Made by a program: the position numbers and the translations under genes. A DNA stretch of 64,000 nucleotides from Cordilura impudica (Eukaryota > Arthropoda > Insecta > Diptera > Scathophagidae), in contig OY821518.1 in assembly GCA_963682025.1 (NCBI GenBank), forward strand, positions 221,512,868 to 221,576,867, read 5' to 3'. The notes under the pieces were generated by a model. The model was not told where the DNA came from. It searched no databases and was given only the letters and a program-made list of their open reading frames with translations. Positions 21,671 to 32,136 of this stretch are shown in pieces (positions within the stretch are counted from its first letter, which is position 1; each line of letters begins with the position of its first letter).

Positions 21671-22711
21671 CATAAAATTATGATTTTAAAATTGGGCTTC
21701 TCTTCTAGCTATTCCAGTAATTTTCGAGAGAATTTTAAAATTAATTGTATTCTTTTATAGATTTTTAATAAAATTATTATTCATTATTGCATGTATTTAA
21801 AACACTTACACAAATATTATGATATATGTAATTCAATAATAGCGTTCGTCTATTATATTTTGTTATAATATTTACATTGATTTGCAACTAAATTTTCATC
21901 ACTATATACTTTTCTTCTTCTCACAAAAGGAATAAAAACATAAATTTTTCAAATAATAGGAACACAAAGAAAGATTGAATAAGTACTAAAAGAAAATATT
22001 TTATGCATGAACTAAAAAAATTGTTTTCATCCGCTTAAAAAACATGCGAATTTCCTTTTAAACTTGACAAAACAATTTTTTCACACAATTTTTTTTTTTT
22101 TTTTTGTATATATTTTCTTTTCTGCTTATTTGTAGTTACATTGAAAGCATAACAAAATTTAATATGTTAAACGTTTTTCTGATATACATTCATGTTGTGA
22201 AAAAAAAATATCACAGAATAAGAAAACTTTTCATCTTTTATTCCTTTAAAGTGGAAAAGTTTCATTTTCGTTTAACACGTCTTTGACTAAAGCCATTTAA
22301 TTCAACCACTGTTAGCAAAAGAAGAAATCCGAACAAATTCGGCAATGAGGAATTAAGAATACGCTTTTCTCAAGTAGATCTAAAGCGGATAGAAAAGACA
22401 CACACCATACAGACTAAAATATGCAGAAAAGACGTACATAATCTATATAAAATGTGTTGACGTAAAATTTATGGGCCAAGCACTTACATGAGAGAACTAA
22501 GTAATGAAATAAATCTACTGACACCTTACTGCAGCGAAAACCAATTGAACTATTTTCACTTTGTGAGGTTTATAAGACATATCCAAGATTCACAAAGTCA
22601 ACTTGGTTTAGTCGCAGTACACTTTTTTTTGGTTTGAATGGTTCTTTTTCAAACGACTCAATTGAGTTGTTATAGTAGGAAAAATCTTACTTTATGGCCT
22701 TTTAAAATCTT
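21671..22711. other. AT-rich spacer, nothing recognised
   Basis: About 1 kb of low-complexity AT-rich DNA with a T homopolymer at about 22,088-22,105. The short open frames have no recognisable content. Confidence 0.45.
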
Positions 22712-23000
22712 ATTTTTGATGTGTAAACGTCTATACCCGCAGGGGGTAAATCTCTATTTCACAATACAATCACAAAAATTAATATGTGAGCGTAACATCT
22801 TCCGCGTAAGATGTGAGCATTAAGACAAATCGGTGTGACATATGATTGTTTGGTGAAAAAATTATGATATTTAATAACCTTTTTGTCGCTGTTTTCTGCA
22901 TTTTATTTCTTCACATTTTATAAACATTTAAAATTAATTTCGTCAATCATTTCAAAGTATTATTAACATTATAATTAATTCCACATAAATAACATAAATG
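22712..23000 (+). repeat. Unassigned dispersed repeat X, copy 1
   Basis: Contains GATGTGTAAACGTCTATACC, CGCAGGGGGTAAAT, GTGAAAAAATTATGATAT, TAACCTTTTTGTCGCTG and TTTTCTGCATTTTATTTCTT. The same phrases occur in the same order at 23,808-24,000 and 24,958-25,098. A DINE follows directly. Non-coding; family unknown. Confidence 0.65.
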
Positions 23001-23022
23001 TCTACTTCATAATGCAATTACA

Positions 23023-23796
23023 ACAAGTAAGAAACTTATAGTCGGTCTAGACCGACTATACGATACCCTATACCATGCGTTTAGAGACCCTATCTCTCAG
23101 GCCCAACTAACTGGATATAGAAAATAAGCATAAACCAAATTTGAGTGGGATTTTTATTAATTTTTTCGACTGCAGATATGAAAAAGTTCATATCGGATGC
23201 TATATCTATATGGGGACTAGGCCCCAAAATGGACCGATCCTGACCATGTTTGGTAAAGTCTCTTGTATTTTACAAAAATATATACAAACAAAATTTGAGA
23301 AGAGTCAGTGCAACATTTTTGTTTTAGATAGATTTAAGTGAAGAAGCAGCTCTATATGGGGCCTATGACTGAGAGTTGTCCAATTGGGATCATTATTGGA
23401 CTACTGATTAATGGATGTAATAAACACATACAAACCCAATTTGACTAAGATTTATATTTGGAACTTATGGCAATTTATGTTGATTTCATAGGGGTCATTT
23501 GTATGGGGGCTAGGTCTGAACATGTACCGATTCTAATCAATTTCAACAGCGTTGATCCCATGCCCGACAGAAGCTTATGTACCAAATCTCCTCAAAATAT
23601 ATTCATATTTGCGACCTGCAGTTTGATTACAAGCTTTACATGGACACACAGACGGACGGACATCGTTAAACCGAATCAGATAGTGATTCTGATTCGATCG
23701 GTATAATTAAAGATGGGTCTAGGTCAAATATTTTTGGTAGTTACAAACAGCAGCACAAAGTCATTATACCCAAACCGCATAGTGGTATAGGGTATA
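23023..23796 (+). mobile_element. DINE-1/mini-me-like element, complete
   Basis: Both ends are present (ACAAGTAAG and GGGTATA), as are the full 16-bp palindrome, the sub-terminal pair, a short GGAC run (about 23,652) and the GATTCGATCGGTATAATTAA block. 774 bp. It follows copy 1 of repeat X. Confidence 0.85.
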
Positions 23797-23807
23797 AAAA
23801 CAGCGAA

Positions 23808-24000
23808 CGTGTAAGCCGTAATCCATATCCGTGTGACTTATGATTGTATTGGTTAAAAAATATGATATGTAGTAACCTTTCTGTCGCTGTTTTCTGCATT
23901 TTATTTCTTATCTTTTTATAAGCATTTAAAATTAATTTTCTCAAACATTTAAAATTATTTTCCACATTATAATTTATTCCACATATATTAACACAATTTA
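23808..24000 (+). repeat. Unassigned dispersed repeat X, copy 2
   Basis: Matches 22,830-23,000: GTGTGACTTATGATTGT, TAACCTTTCTGTCGCTG, TTTTCTGCATTTTATTTCTT, TTAAAATTAATTT and ATTCCACATA. It is flanked by two DINEs. Confidence 0.65.
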
Positions 24001-24029
24001 ATATTAATGCTAATCAAACATAAATAAAA

Positions 24030-24829
24030 ACAAGTAAGAAAATTATAGTCGGTCTAGACCGACTATACGATACCCTATACCATGCGTTTAGAGATCCTAC
24101 CTCTCAGGCCCAACTAACTGGATAAGCATAAACCAAATTTGAGTGGGATTTTTAATAATTTTTTCGGATGCAGATATGAAAAAGTTCATATCGGATACTA
24201 TATCTATATGGGGACTAGTCCCAAAAATGGACCGATCCTGATCATGTTTGGCAAAGTCTCTCGTATTTTGCAAAAATATATACAAGCAAAATTTGAGAAG
24301 AATCAGTGCAATATTTTTGTTTTTGATAGATTTAGGGGAAGATCGGGAAGCAGTTCTATATGGGGCCTATGACTAAGAGTTGTCCCATAGCGATCGTTTT
24401 TCGACTACTGATTAATGGATGTAATAAACACATATAAACCCAATTTTACTAAGATTTATATGATAATTTGGATCTTATGGCAATTTATGTTGATTTCATA
24501 GGGGTCATTTGTATGGGGCTAGGTCTGAACATGGACCGATTCTCACCAATTTCAACAACGTTGATCCCATGGCCGACAGAAGCTTATGCACCAAATTTCA
24601 TCAAAATATATTCATATTTGCGACCTGCAGTTTGATTACAAGCTTTACATAGACATACAGACGGACGGACGGACGGACGGACGGACGGACGGACATCGTT
24701 AAATCGAATCAGACAGTGATTCTGAGTCGATCGGTATAATAAAAGATGGGTCTAGGTCAAATATTTTTGGTAGTTACAAACAGCAGCACAAAGTCATTAT
24801 ACCCAAACCACATAGTGGTACAGGGTATA
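24030..24829 (+). mobile_element. DINE-1/mini-me-like element, complete, long GGAC core
   Basis: Both termini and all internal blocks are present. The tetranucleotide core (about 24,660-24,694) is the longest in the window, eight or more GGAC units, showing microsatellite growth inside a mobile element. 800 bp. Confidence 0.85.
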
Positions 24830-24957
24830 ATAAAAAATAAACGAATGACTGTAAAAAGGAAGTGTCTGGAGATAAAGTGAAGGCACAATTTATTGGAAGC
24901 GTTTGGAGACAAAATGAATTGTGAGGAGATTAAATCAGGGAGCGAATAGCGTTATAA

Positions 24958-25098
24958 AAACGTTTTTGATGTGTAAACATCTTTACGCGCAGGGGGGTAA
25001 ATTTCAAAAACAGCGTAACATGTAAGCGTAACATATGAGTCGTAAAACAAAATGTGATTGTATTGGTGAAAAAATTATGATATTATGATAACCTGTTT
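24958..25098 (+). repeat. Unassigned dispersed repeat X, copy 3
   Basis: TTTTTGATGTGTAAACATCT, CGCAGGGGGGTAAAT and TTGGTGAAAAAATTATGAT match copy 1 in order. The copy stops where the A-rich satellite begins. Confidence 0.6.
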
Positions 25099-25660
25099 GA
25101 AAATTAAAAATGAAAAATAAAAAATGCAAAAAAATGAAAAGTAAAAAATGAAAAATTAAAAATAAAAAATTAAAAATAAAAATAAAAAACTAAAAATGAC
25201 AAATAAAAAATGAAAAATAAAATGAAAAATAAAAAATGAAAAATTAAAATTAAAAATGAAAAATAAAAAATGAAAAATTAAAAACTAAAAATTAAATATT
25301 AAAAATTAAAAATGAAAATTAAAAAACGAAAAATGAAAAATTAAAAATGAAAAATAAAAAATTAAACATTAAAAATTAAAAATGAAAAATAAAAAATGAA
25401 AAATTAAAAATTAAAAATGAAAAATAAAAAATGAAAAATAAAAAAAAATTAAAAATAAAAAATGAAAAATAAAATATTAAAAATGAAAAATAAAAAATGA
25501 AAAATGAGAAATGGAAAATAAAAAATGAAAAATTAAAAATTAAAAATGAGAAATAAAAAACGAAAAATTAAAAAAGAAAAATTAAAATGAATAATGAAAA
25601 ATTAAAAATTAAAAATGAAAAATAAAAAATTAAAAATGAAAAATTAAAAATTAAAAATGA
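25093..25660. repeat. A-rich satellite block 1 (AAAATGAAAAAT/AAAATTAAAAAT units)
   Basis: Degenerate tandem units of 11-14 bp, almost free of C on the plus strand. The same units continue immediately after 39,274 and again after 40,844, so I read the three blocks as one array split by insertions. Confidence 0.8.
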
Positions 25661-26111
25661 ACAAGTAAGAGTGTTAAATTCGGCTATGCCGAATCTTTGA
25701 TACCCTCCACCTGGGTTTTACGTTTACATTAATATCTGGACTTCTTGCACTATTTGTAACAAATGTATATGAAATATTTGAATATGTAAACACTTTGATA
25801 AACCTACTACCGAATTATTACAACAAATGCTCTGAATTTTCAGCATTTTATAGAGGTGTCTACATATTTTAGGTCATAAATTGGCACAATGACTCCCGAT
25901 TTATCCCATTTTAAATACTAACCTGATCCAGATAATTACAAACAATATTAAACTTAAACAGGTAAATGGTTTATTTTGTAATTTTCTTTTTAATTTAAAG
26001 TTTTTAATATAAAGGTGCATTTTATTTTTTACAATCCTTTTCAATTTTCTAGTCCTATTAGTATAGGGCACATTTGTGAGTCCGCATATATCAACTTTCA
26101 ACTCTTACTTG

Positions 26112-26474
26112 TTTTTATTGTATTAAATCTATCTTTGTGTCTTTAAATTAATTAAGATAATTAAGATGAAAATATTTAACGAATTGTTTTTTTTAGTTAA
26201 TATCTGAACATTTTACTGATACAAGGCAAAACTAAAACTGCCAAAAATTTCAGTCAAAACTATTTTGAATGTATTTGTTAAATATCGCATATTTTTTTTC
26301 AATTTTAAACTTTAAAGTCTTTTTAAGTCTGGTATTAACTCTATAATATGAAGGAAGTAAATATGTGGATTCCTTAATAACAATGACAAGTATAAAACAC
26401 TTTTTTGTGCATTACATTAAAATATTATAAATTTGAACATAATTAATTTTAGAAACATAATTAATTTAAGAAAA
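26112..26474. other. AT-rich interior, nothing recognised
   Basis: Begins after ACTCTTACTTGT (about 26,100-26,111), a 12-bp inverted copy of the left terminus at 25,661. No gene is seen. Confidence 0.4.
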
Positions 26475-26720
26475 ATGTCCGATTCGTTTTTCGATGATGC
26501 TGAAAACACATCAAAGAAATACAGAACATAAAGATTTTGCTTCAGTTAGTTGAGACACGAGAAGGTACTGGATGGCTGGAGCAGGTCAAAGGTGACGACT
26601 ATGAATGCAGATGCAAGGCTTTTGAAAATATATTAAAATGCGATAAATCAGATCTAAGTATACATGCTTATAACCACTGTTATAAAAAATCTTTTAAAAC
26701 CAACAGTATTGCCATTATTT
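26475..26720 (+). pseudogene. hAT transposase fragment (BED-type zinc finger)
   Basis: An open stretch reads WLEQVKGDDYECRCKAFEN, then a basic/His-containing segment LSIHAYNHCYKK. This resembles the W..D..A.CK.C..H....H pattern of the N-terminal BED finger in hAT transposases, with the second Cys already lost. An upstream start-like MSDSFFDDAENTSKKYRT is in another frame. It is a fossil; the family call rests on pattern only. Confidence 0.4.
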
Positions 26721-27129
26721 GAAATTGTAAAGATGCTAAATTGCAAAAAAAGATGCTTAAATGTACTGGATGCTAAATTTTTTTTTTCAAATTTCATTAC
26801 CTTTATACTGAAAAATTATATACTTATTAATAAATTCTTTGGTTTTTAAATCGAAAAATTAATATAAAACATATGTTTCGATTTATATTTTTTAAATTTT
26901 AAATAAAATTATTTTGGATTTCATCTGAAATTTTTATTAACATCAAATTGAGTTTATTTTAAACTTAAATTAAATATTTTTTTAATTTTAGAGGGATTTT
27001 TTTTTTTTTTAAATATAACAGAAATTACATTTTCAAAAGATACGATTATATTTGAATAATTGGTTTATGGAATCTAACATTTCTGTGATGTCTTCAAGTT
27101 CTTCTTTGCTCTGATATTTTTCTGACGAT

Positions 27130-27620
27130 CGACTCTTATCAACGACATCGCTCGGCATATTGTAAGTGTGACATCACCGATTTTTCAATTTCAATCCTTC
27201 TTTTATACGTATTACAGAACATAACAACTCGGATTTTATTCTGTTCGAAGTTTGCTTTTAACTAAAGCCATTAAACTAAACAAACGTTCAACTTCGGCTT
27301 TTGAGAAAGACAAAAATAATATAGACAATACAAATATTGATAACTCCTTAAATGGATTTTCTCCAATACAATTTTTCAATCCATAAAGAGGTTGTATTCA
27401 GTGTTGTATCCCAGTTTTGTTCTGTGAATAACTCCATTGGATTTGAATTTTGTCTGTTTCAGATGATATAAATTTAAACTCTTCTAATATATTGGTTATC
27501 TGTTCTTTTACCCGATTTAATGTGTTTTGTATTGAAAATTTTGGCATTTTTTTTAATACAATAATATTTTTTGGCAATCGACTTTCTAATTCATTAAAAA
27601 CTGCTGTTGGTGTTTACATT
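27130..27620 (-). pseudogene. hAT transposase C-terminal fragment (dimerisation domain)
   Basis: On the minus strand the frames give NELESRLPKNIIVLKKM, NRVKEQITNILEEF, KIQIQW, GENPFKELSIFVLSIL, and SFSKAEVERLFSLMALVKSK. The last is the conserved hATC dimerisation motif (usual form LP-SNA-ERVFS). Several frameshifts and stops break it. A hAT-type terminus (GGCAACACTG) lies 0.3 kb upstream at 27,905. It is in opposite orientation to the BED fragment at 26,475, so the two are either rearranged or from different elements. Confidence 0.6.
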
Positions 27621-27904
27621 CTTCTATTTCAAAATGTTTTGTTATATTTGTTGAAAGAAACGAGCAGAGTGGTAAAAGGAGTAGTACACAAAATTACTGT
27701 CCTACACTTTGAGAAATTAAAACATATCAATACCATTAAAATTATATATTCAAAAATAATGAAAAAAAAAATATAAAAAAAAGATGCTAAAAGCAACTTT
27801 TTATTAATAAAAGATTCTAAGTTAGCATCTAGCATCTTTTGATAAATTTTGGATGCTAAACGACAAAAAAAAGTTGCTAAATCTAGCAACTAAAAAGCTA
27901 AAAC

Positions 27905-27914
27905 GGCAACACTG
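27905..27914 (-). repeat. Probable hAT terminal inverted repeat
   Basis: GGCAACACTG, on the minus strand CAGTGTTGCC, a common hAT terminus, upstream of the hAT C-terminal fragment on the same strand. No matching opposite terminus or 8-bp duplication was found. Confidence 0.4.
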
Positions 27915-29069
27915 AAAACCAAGAACAAATATTCTGTTTGAGTTGTAACATCTCATTTGCAAGCCATTTTAATTAATTGTGTAAATTTTAAATGCACATC
28001 TAACCATATCAAAAAGATGAATTATACAGAATTGTAAAAATATTTTTTTTATAATATCTATATGTTTTTTATATTATTCTTATGTAATTCTCATGATATT
28101 TTTATCTTATTTTTTTATATTTTTTTTTCTTTGTTTTTATGTTATTTTTACATAATTCAAATTGAAAATGTACAAATTAAAAATAAATTTTAAAAAAAGT
28201 AGTGTAGAGGAAAAAGTGTGTGTAGGGAAAAAGGGAATTTTTTTCATAAGTGTAGGGATTTCTGAAAAAATCTCCTGGCATCGCTAGTACCTATAAAAAA
28301 ACAATGTAAAAATTCACAATACAACGCGACATAGACTTGCTTTGTTCAAAAGCTTCCATAAGACTGAATGAAATTGTTGCTTACTTTACTCTTTGGTGAG
28401 TATTTTCGTTTTTGTTCGGCTGTATACATATAAGAAGCCGATTAGAGTTCAGTTTACTCATGGTGCTATGTATGTTTGTGTGTTAACAAAAATATACGAT
28501 ATCCCAGTCATCATTTCGAAGATTGTTTTAGCAAAAATTAACTTACTGTGTATTCTTCGAGCACTTTTGATGATTAAAAACTGATTAATCACATGCGCTA
28601 TTACAAAAAGACTAGAAAATAATTTTTGCTTTCTCTTAAAAAGTGATTTATAGAAAAATTACATTAAATAAGACTCAAAAATGAGTCGAAACTGATCAGA
28701 AAAGCGGATAAAAAGGACTCTCAAGAAGATTCGCGGGAAAGGTAATATTTAATCCCAACAAAAGAATATTTTGTGATCAGCAAAAGGGCGCATTTATTAC
28801 TGTTTTAATAGCACATATGAGTCAAAAAGACTCTACATGATAATTTATTGCATAAAATGCTTACTGGGATTTTATTCACTATCTGTAGAAACAGGTTTTT
28901 TAAGTAAAACATATCTGCACACAATTTCAATTCTATTTCGTTCACAATGATACGATCACTTTGTTTACTAGCTACCAGTAAAATAAGAAAATAGTATTAT
29001 AATACAGCGTAATGATGAATTGTACTTCTCAATTAGTTTATTTTTAACGTGCCATAAGAAGTTCGGTTT
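27915..29069. other. AT-rich interior, nothing recognised
   Basis: No gene or repeat terminus that I can support in about 1.15 kb. Short open frames here have no recognisable content. Confidence 0.4.
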
Positions 29070-29335
29070 GTGTTAAGAAAAGCATGAATATATGTTTCCC
29101 AGGGCGAAGCTTTATCATTGCACTATGATTGAGTTGAGCTCCGCGACTATTCATAATGTGAATAGCTCGTGTCAAAAATTTTTGGAAGTTGGGAATGGCG
29201 TTTGTGTTAAGAAAAGCATAAATGCATGTTTCCCAGGGCAAGGCTCGATCATTGCACATTGATTGAGCTGAGCTCCGCAGTTATTCTTAATGTGGATAAC
29301 TGTTGAAACAAAATTTTGGGAATGGCGTTTGCCTC
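29070..29335. repeat. Two-copy tandem repeat, period about 132 bp
   Basis: TGTTAAGAAAAGCAT, TGTTTCCCAGGGC, TCATTGCAC, TTGAG.TGAGCTCCGC and GGGAATGGCGTTTG appear in order twice, starting at about 29,072 and 29,204. No protein family recognised. Confidence 0.7.
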
Positions 29336-29644
29336 TGTCCCGACATTAAATAACAAATTTTAAAAATTTATTGTAAATTAACATCTGACAAAAAACAGAA
29401 TTTTTATAAACACTAATTTTTTTATGGTTTACCTACCTACTACTTTTGAATGCAAGTATGCAGAGTTTATACATGTACTAAAAATACAACTCTTAAAACC
29501 GTACTATTTTTGCAACTCTAAAAATTTCAGAATTTTGTAAAAATAAAATAAAATACCGATTTATTTTAATATGCGTTTATTATGGATATACATATACAGA
29601 ATATATGAATATTATTTATAGTATTTTGATATTGGCAACAGTAG

Positions 29645-30048
29645 TGTAATGTGATTTTGTACATATAGTGAACGATGACTTATTTTAGTCACTAAATAAA
29701 TTCATCGATCAAAATACAATTTAGTCCGAACATTTGCTGATGCGACAATTTACATTAAAGTCAATGCCCGTATTTTATATACGGAAGTGTTTACGTTTAA
29801 CCAATTGATACAGCAAATGTATTGCAAAACACATAATCACATTATACCTCACCTGTTTAATTGTATGCTATTTATGTTTTGTTTACACAGGCATTTTTCT
29901 ATATACAATTACAATATACAATTATGAAAAATGAATAATAAAAAGAAGACACAAAAATAATAAAGAAATCAATTAATAGATTGACACCAAACCGATAAGA
30001 GGCGTTTTAATTTAACATAAGATAATTACGAATATTTTTTCGTTTATA
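29645..30048 (+). repeat. 5' LTR (404 bp)
   Basis: Begins TGTAATGTGATTTTG and ends CGTTTATA. It contains a TATA-like TTATATA (29775-29781) and AATAAA signals at 29937-29942 and 29959-29964. It reads the same as the 3' LTR throughout. The ends lack the usual CA, as in several gypsy-type elements. Confidence 0.92.
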
Positions 30049-30061
30049 TGGCGATCCTGCC
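30049..30061 (+). promoter_or_regulatory. tRNA primer-binding site
   Basis: TGGCGATCCTGCC directly follows the LTR and begins with TGG, the complement of the tRNA CCA end. I do not assign the tRNA; TGGCGA is compatible with the arginine-tRNA-primed group but needs comparison with the host tRNA set. Confidence 0.75.
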
Positions 30062-31020
30062 AAATTGTAAAAGTAATTTAAAATTTTAAAGTTTATTGAG
30101 TTGTAATTATAAAATTGAATGTGTTGGTGCGAAGCAATTGTGATATTCCAGTCGGTCGACGCAATTGTATTTTTGGGCCTCGCTTCTTCTGCTATAAACA
30201 CAAAAAAAAAATAAATCCCTGAAAAGAAAAGAAGTGAAAAAAAATTTGCGAAGGAACTAAATAAAAGTTTTCATAAACTCTTCATTTTAATAATGTTTTT
30301 AAAACAATATACTGCAACAGCAGTAACAAAATAAGGAACAACAGCCAGAACAAATTCATTAGCGATAAAGGCTGCAACATTGTCAACAACAGGAAGTATT
30401 TTATCCAGAATAACAATAGAAGTAAAAACAGCATCAACAAAATGAAGTGCCTTATCCTGCAACAACAATAGCGCCCACAGCTATATCATATATATATGCC
30501 TGCAATATAAGATCTTTAAGTATCTATAAATTTTATTTTATAATTTTATAATTTTATTTTATAATTTTTTTTTTTTTTTGTTTTTATTTTTTTTTAAAGG
30601 GAAGATCGCGGCCACAAGCGCTGCAATCAACCTAAATTTAACCTAAAACAATTTTTTTTATTAAAGGAAGATCGCGGCCGCAAGCGCTGCAATCAACCTC
30701 AATTTATCTTTTTACTTATTTAAAGGAAGATCGCGGCCACAAGCGCTGCAATCAACCATATTATTTTAATATATTTTTAACAGTACTCAATAATAATTGC
30801 TAATTAAAGGAGAATTTTATTTAAATATTTGGAATATTAATTTCGGTTATTTATGTGAGGTTGTTTGTTTTGTTTTTCCTTTTCATAAATATCTAATAAA
30901 ACAGTGTACAAAATAATTTTTTTTATTTTTTTTTAATAAGAAATTATTAATTAAAGGAGATTTTTTTTTTTCTTTTTTTCTCTTCTTTTGTGAGGTAGTT
31001 TTAGTTTTTTTATTGTGAAA
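30062..31020 (+). other. 5' leader of the LTR element
   Basis: About 960 bp between the primer site and the first accessory ATG. AT-rich and without a long coding frame in the sense direction, except for the GC-rich triple repeat listed next. It also contains poly-T/poly-A tracts at about 30,567-30,600 and 30,918-30,980. Confidence 0.6.
30596..30757 (+). repeat. Triple GC-rich repeat in the LTR-element leader
   Basis: Three copies, at 30,596-30,633, 30,662-30,698 and 30,721-30,757, of a 37-38-bp unit starting TAAAGGAAGATCGCGGCC and ending CAAGCGCTGCAATCAACC. The only differences seen are one extra G in copy 1 and A/G at one central base. The 59-66-bp spacing and AT-rich spacers make them stand out. 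Likely roles are a bound regulatory or insulator-like DNA site, or an RNA packaging or translation signal. Which one cannot be told from sequence. Confidence 0.88.
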
Positions 31021-31239
31021 ATGGGAAAAACCCAGTCAAAGATCGATAAACCAAATGCTAATGTCATAAATGAAATAGAAATGACACAATCATCTTCTAA
31101 CACAGACACTTACTTGATAATACTAATTATAATTACATCAGCACAATTGGTTACGATCTTATATCAATTACATAAAAAGTCACTAAAGAAAAACTATTTC
31201 AGAAACGCTTCAATAGCTAACAATTTAGACAAAATATAA
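31021..31239 (+). CDS. 72-aa membrane microprotein with myristoylation-type N-terminus
   Basis: Starts at ATG 31021 (AAAATGG context). The protein begins MGKTQSK, matching the MGxxxS/T N-myristoylation pattern with a Lys after it. Residues 31-50 (YLIILIIITSAQLVTILYQL) form one hydrophobic membrane segment, followed by a basic stretch (HKKSLKKNYFRN). It should therefore sit in a membrane with its basic tail on one face. It is the first frame after the leader and could help Gag or RNA reach a membrane, but that is inference. I do not recognise a named family. Confidence 0.7.
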   Translation: MGKTQSKIDKPNANVINEIEMTQSSSNTDTYLIILIIITSAQLVTILYQLHKKSLKKNYFRNASIANNLDKI

Positions 31240-31288
31240 TTATGTCAGGAAAGTAGAAAGAATAATATACACACATACATTATTTAAT

Positions 31289-31786
31289 ATGGATCAGGAT
31301 AAATCTGGGCCGAAAAAACTAACAATATCGGAATATAGAAAAAGACAACCTGAGTATAGAAAATTACTTAAAGCAGAGGACAAACTGACAACTATTCCAA
31401 AAATAGGTTTTCCGACTATAAAGAAAATTATTAACAGCATAGGCTCAAACAAAGAACTAAATGAACATAGAGAAGACATCTTTTGTGAGGATATACCCCG
31501 AGACTTTATAGATATCAACATAAGTAGTCCGATAATTAAAGTTGCTAAGGATTCAACTGCGGACAAAATTACACCTATAGCAGAGGACGCGAAAATTAGA
31601 AAAAAGAAAAATAAAAGAGGGGGTATTATAAAACGCATGAGAGGCGAATCGAAGAACCTGAGGCGACGAATTGATTTACTCAAAGTGGGAACTCCTGAAT
31701 ACGCAAAAGTACAGGAAGAACACCTATTACTTAATATAAAATTGAAAACTATTAAGGAGATAAGAAAGAGTAAAGAAAATGCCTAG
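31289..31786 (+). CDS. 165-aa basic accessory protein of the LTR element
   Basis: Opens at ATG 31289 (MDQDKSGPKKLTISEYRKRQ). The middle (about residues 45-95) is acidic to neutral. The C-terminal third is very basic (KIRKKKNKRGGIIKRMRG, then heptad-like leucines LLLNIKLKTIKEI), suggesting nucleic-acid binding or nuclear entry plus a short coiled coil. Its last codons overlap the next start (ATGCCTAG at 31779-31786), an arrangement suited to termination-reinitiation. The family is not recognised. Confidence 0.65.
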   Translation: MDQDKSGPKKLTISEYRKRQPEYRKLLKAEDKLTTIPKIGFPTIKKIINSIGSNKELNEHREDIFCEDIPRDFIDINISSPIIKVAKDSTADKITPIAEDAKIRKKKNKRGGIIKRMRGESKNLRRRIDLLKVGTPEYAKVQEEHLLLNIKLKTIKEIRKSKENA

Positions 31787-32018
31787 ACGGACAAGAAAAT
31801 ATATAGAAGCCAAATTGAACAGAGCTTATCCAGAATTTACGCCATTTACTAAGGAACAACATGACAACCATTCAAGAATATTAGATATAGTAGATAAAGA
31901 AATATTTAGACTTGCCCAAGAGGGATATTTCACCAACGGGGTGGAAGATTTTAAACCACCGGAATATAGACCCGAAATATATAGGTCAAAAGGAGCGGAG
32001 TCAATAGAAGACAATTAA
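31779..32018 (+). CDS. 79-aa accessory protein of the LTR element
   Basis: ATG 31779 lies inside the end of the preceding frame (8-nt overlap). The product starts MPRRTRKYIEAKLNRAYPEF, has a short helical middle and an acidic C-terminus (GAESIEDN). Gag starts 118 bp downstream. Codon use is A-rich like its neighbours. Its function is unknown and I recognise no family. Confidence 0.55.
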   Translation: MPRRTRKYIEAKLNRAYPEFTPFTKEQHDNHSRILDIVDKEIFRLAQEGYFTNGVEDFKPPEYRPEIYRSKGAESIEDN

Positions 32019-32136
32019 TAAATCTCTTAACACTACATTTAAATTTATGCTTTTTATACTTTCAACAAAAAACTAACTAAATATATAGGCCCTAGAATTA
32101 CGGGTAAAGTGTAATTAAGACCGATAATAGGGGATT

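Noticed and set aside
25661..26111. Separate 451-bp element with 12-bp inverted ends (ACAAGTAAGAGT)
   Set aside because: Kept only as an alternative. The inverted match is 12 bp, while the end at 39,274 matches the sub-terminal block and lies in the same satellite.
31294..31683. 129-codon minus-strand frame opposite the basic accessory protein
   Set aside because: A shadow of the A-rich sense frame, giving a hydrophobic Phe/Ile-rich artefact.
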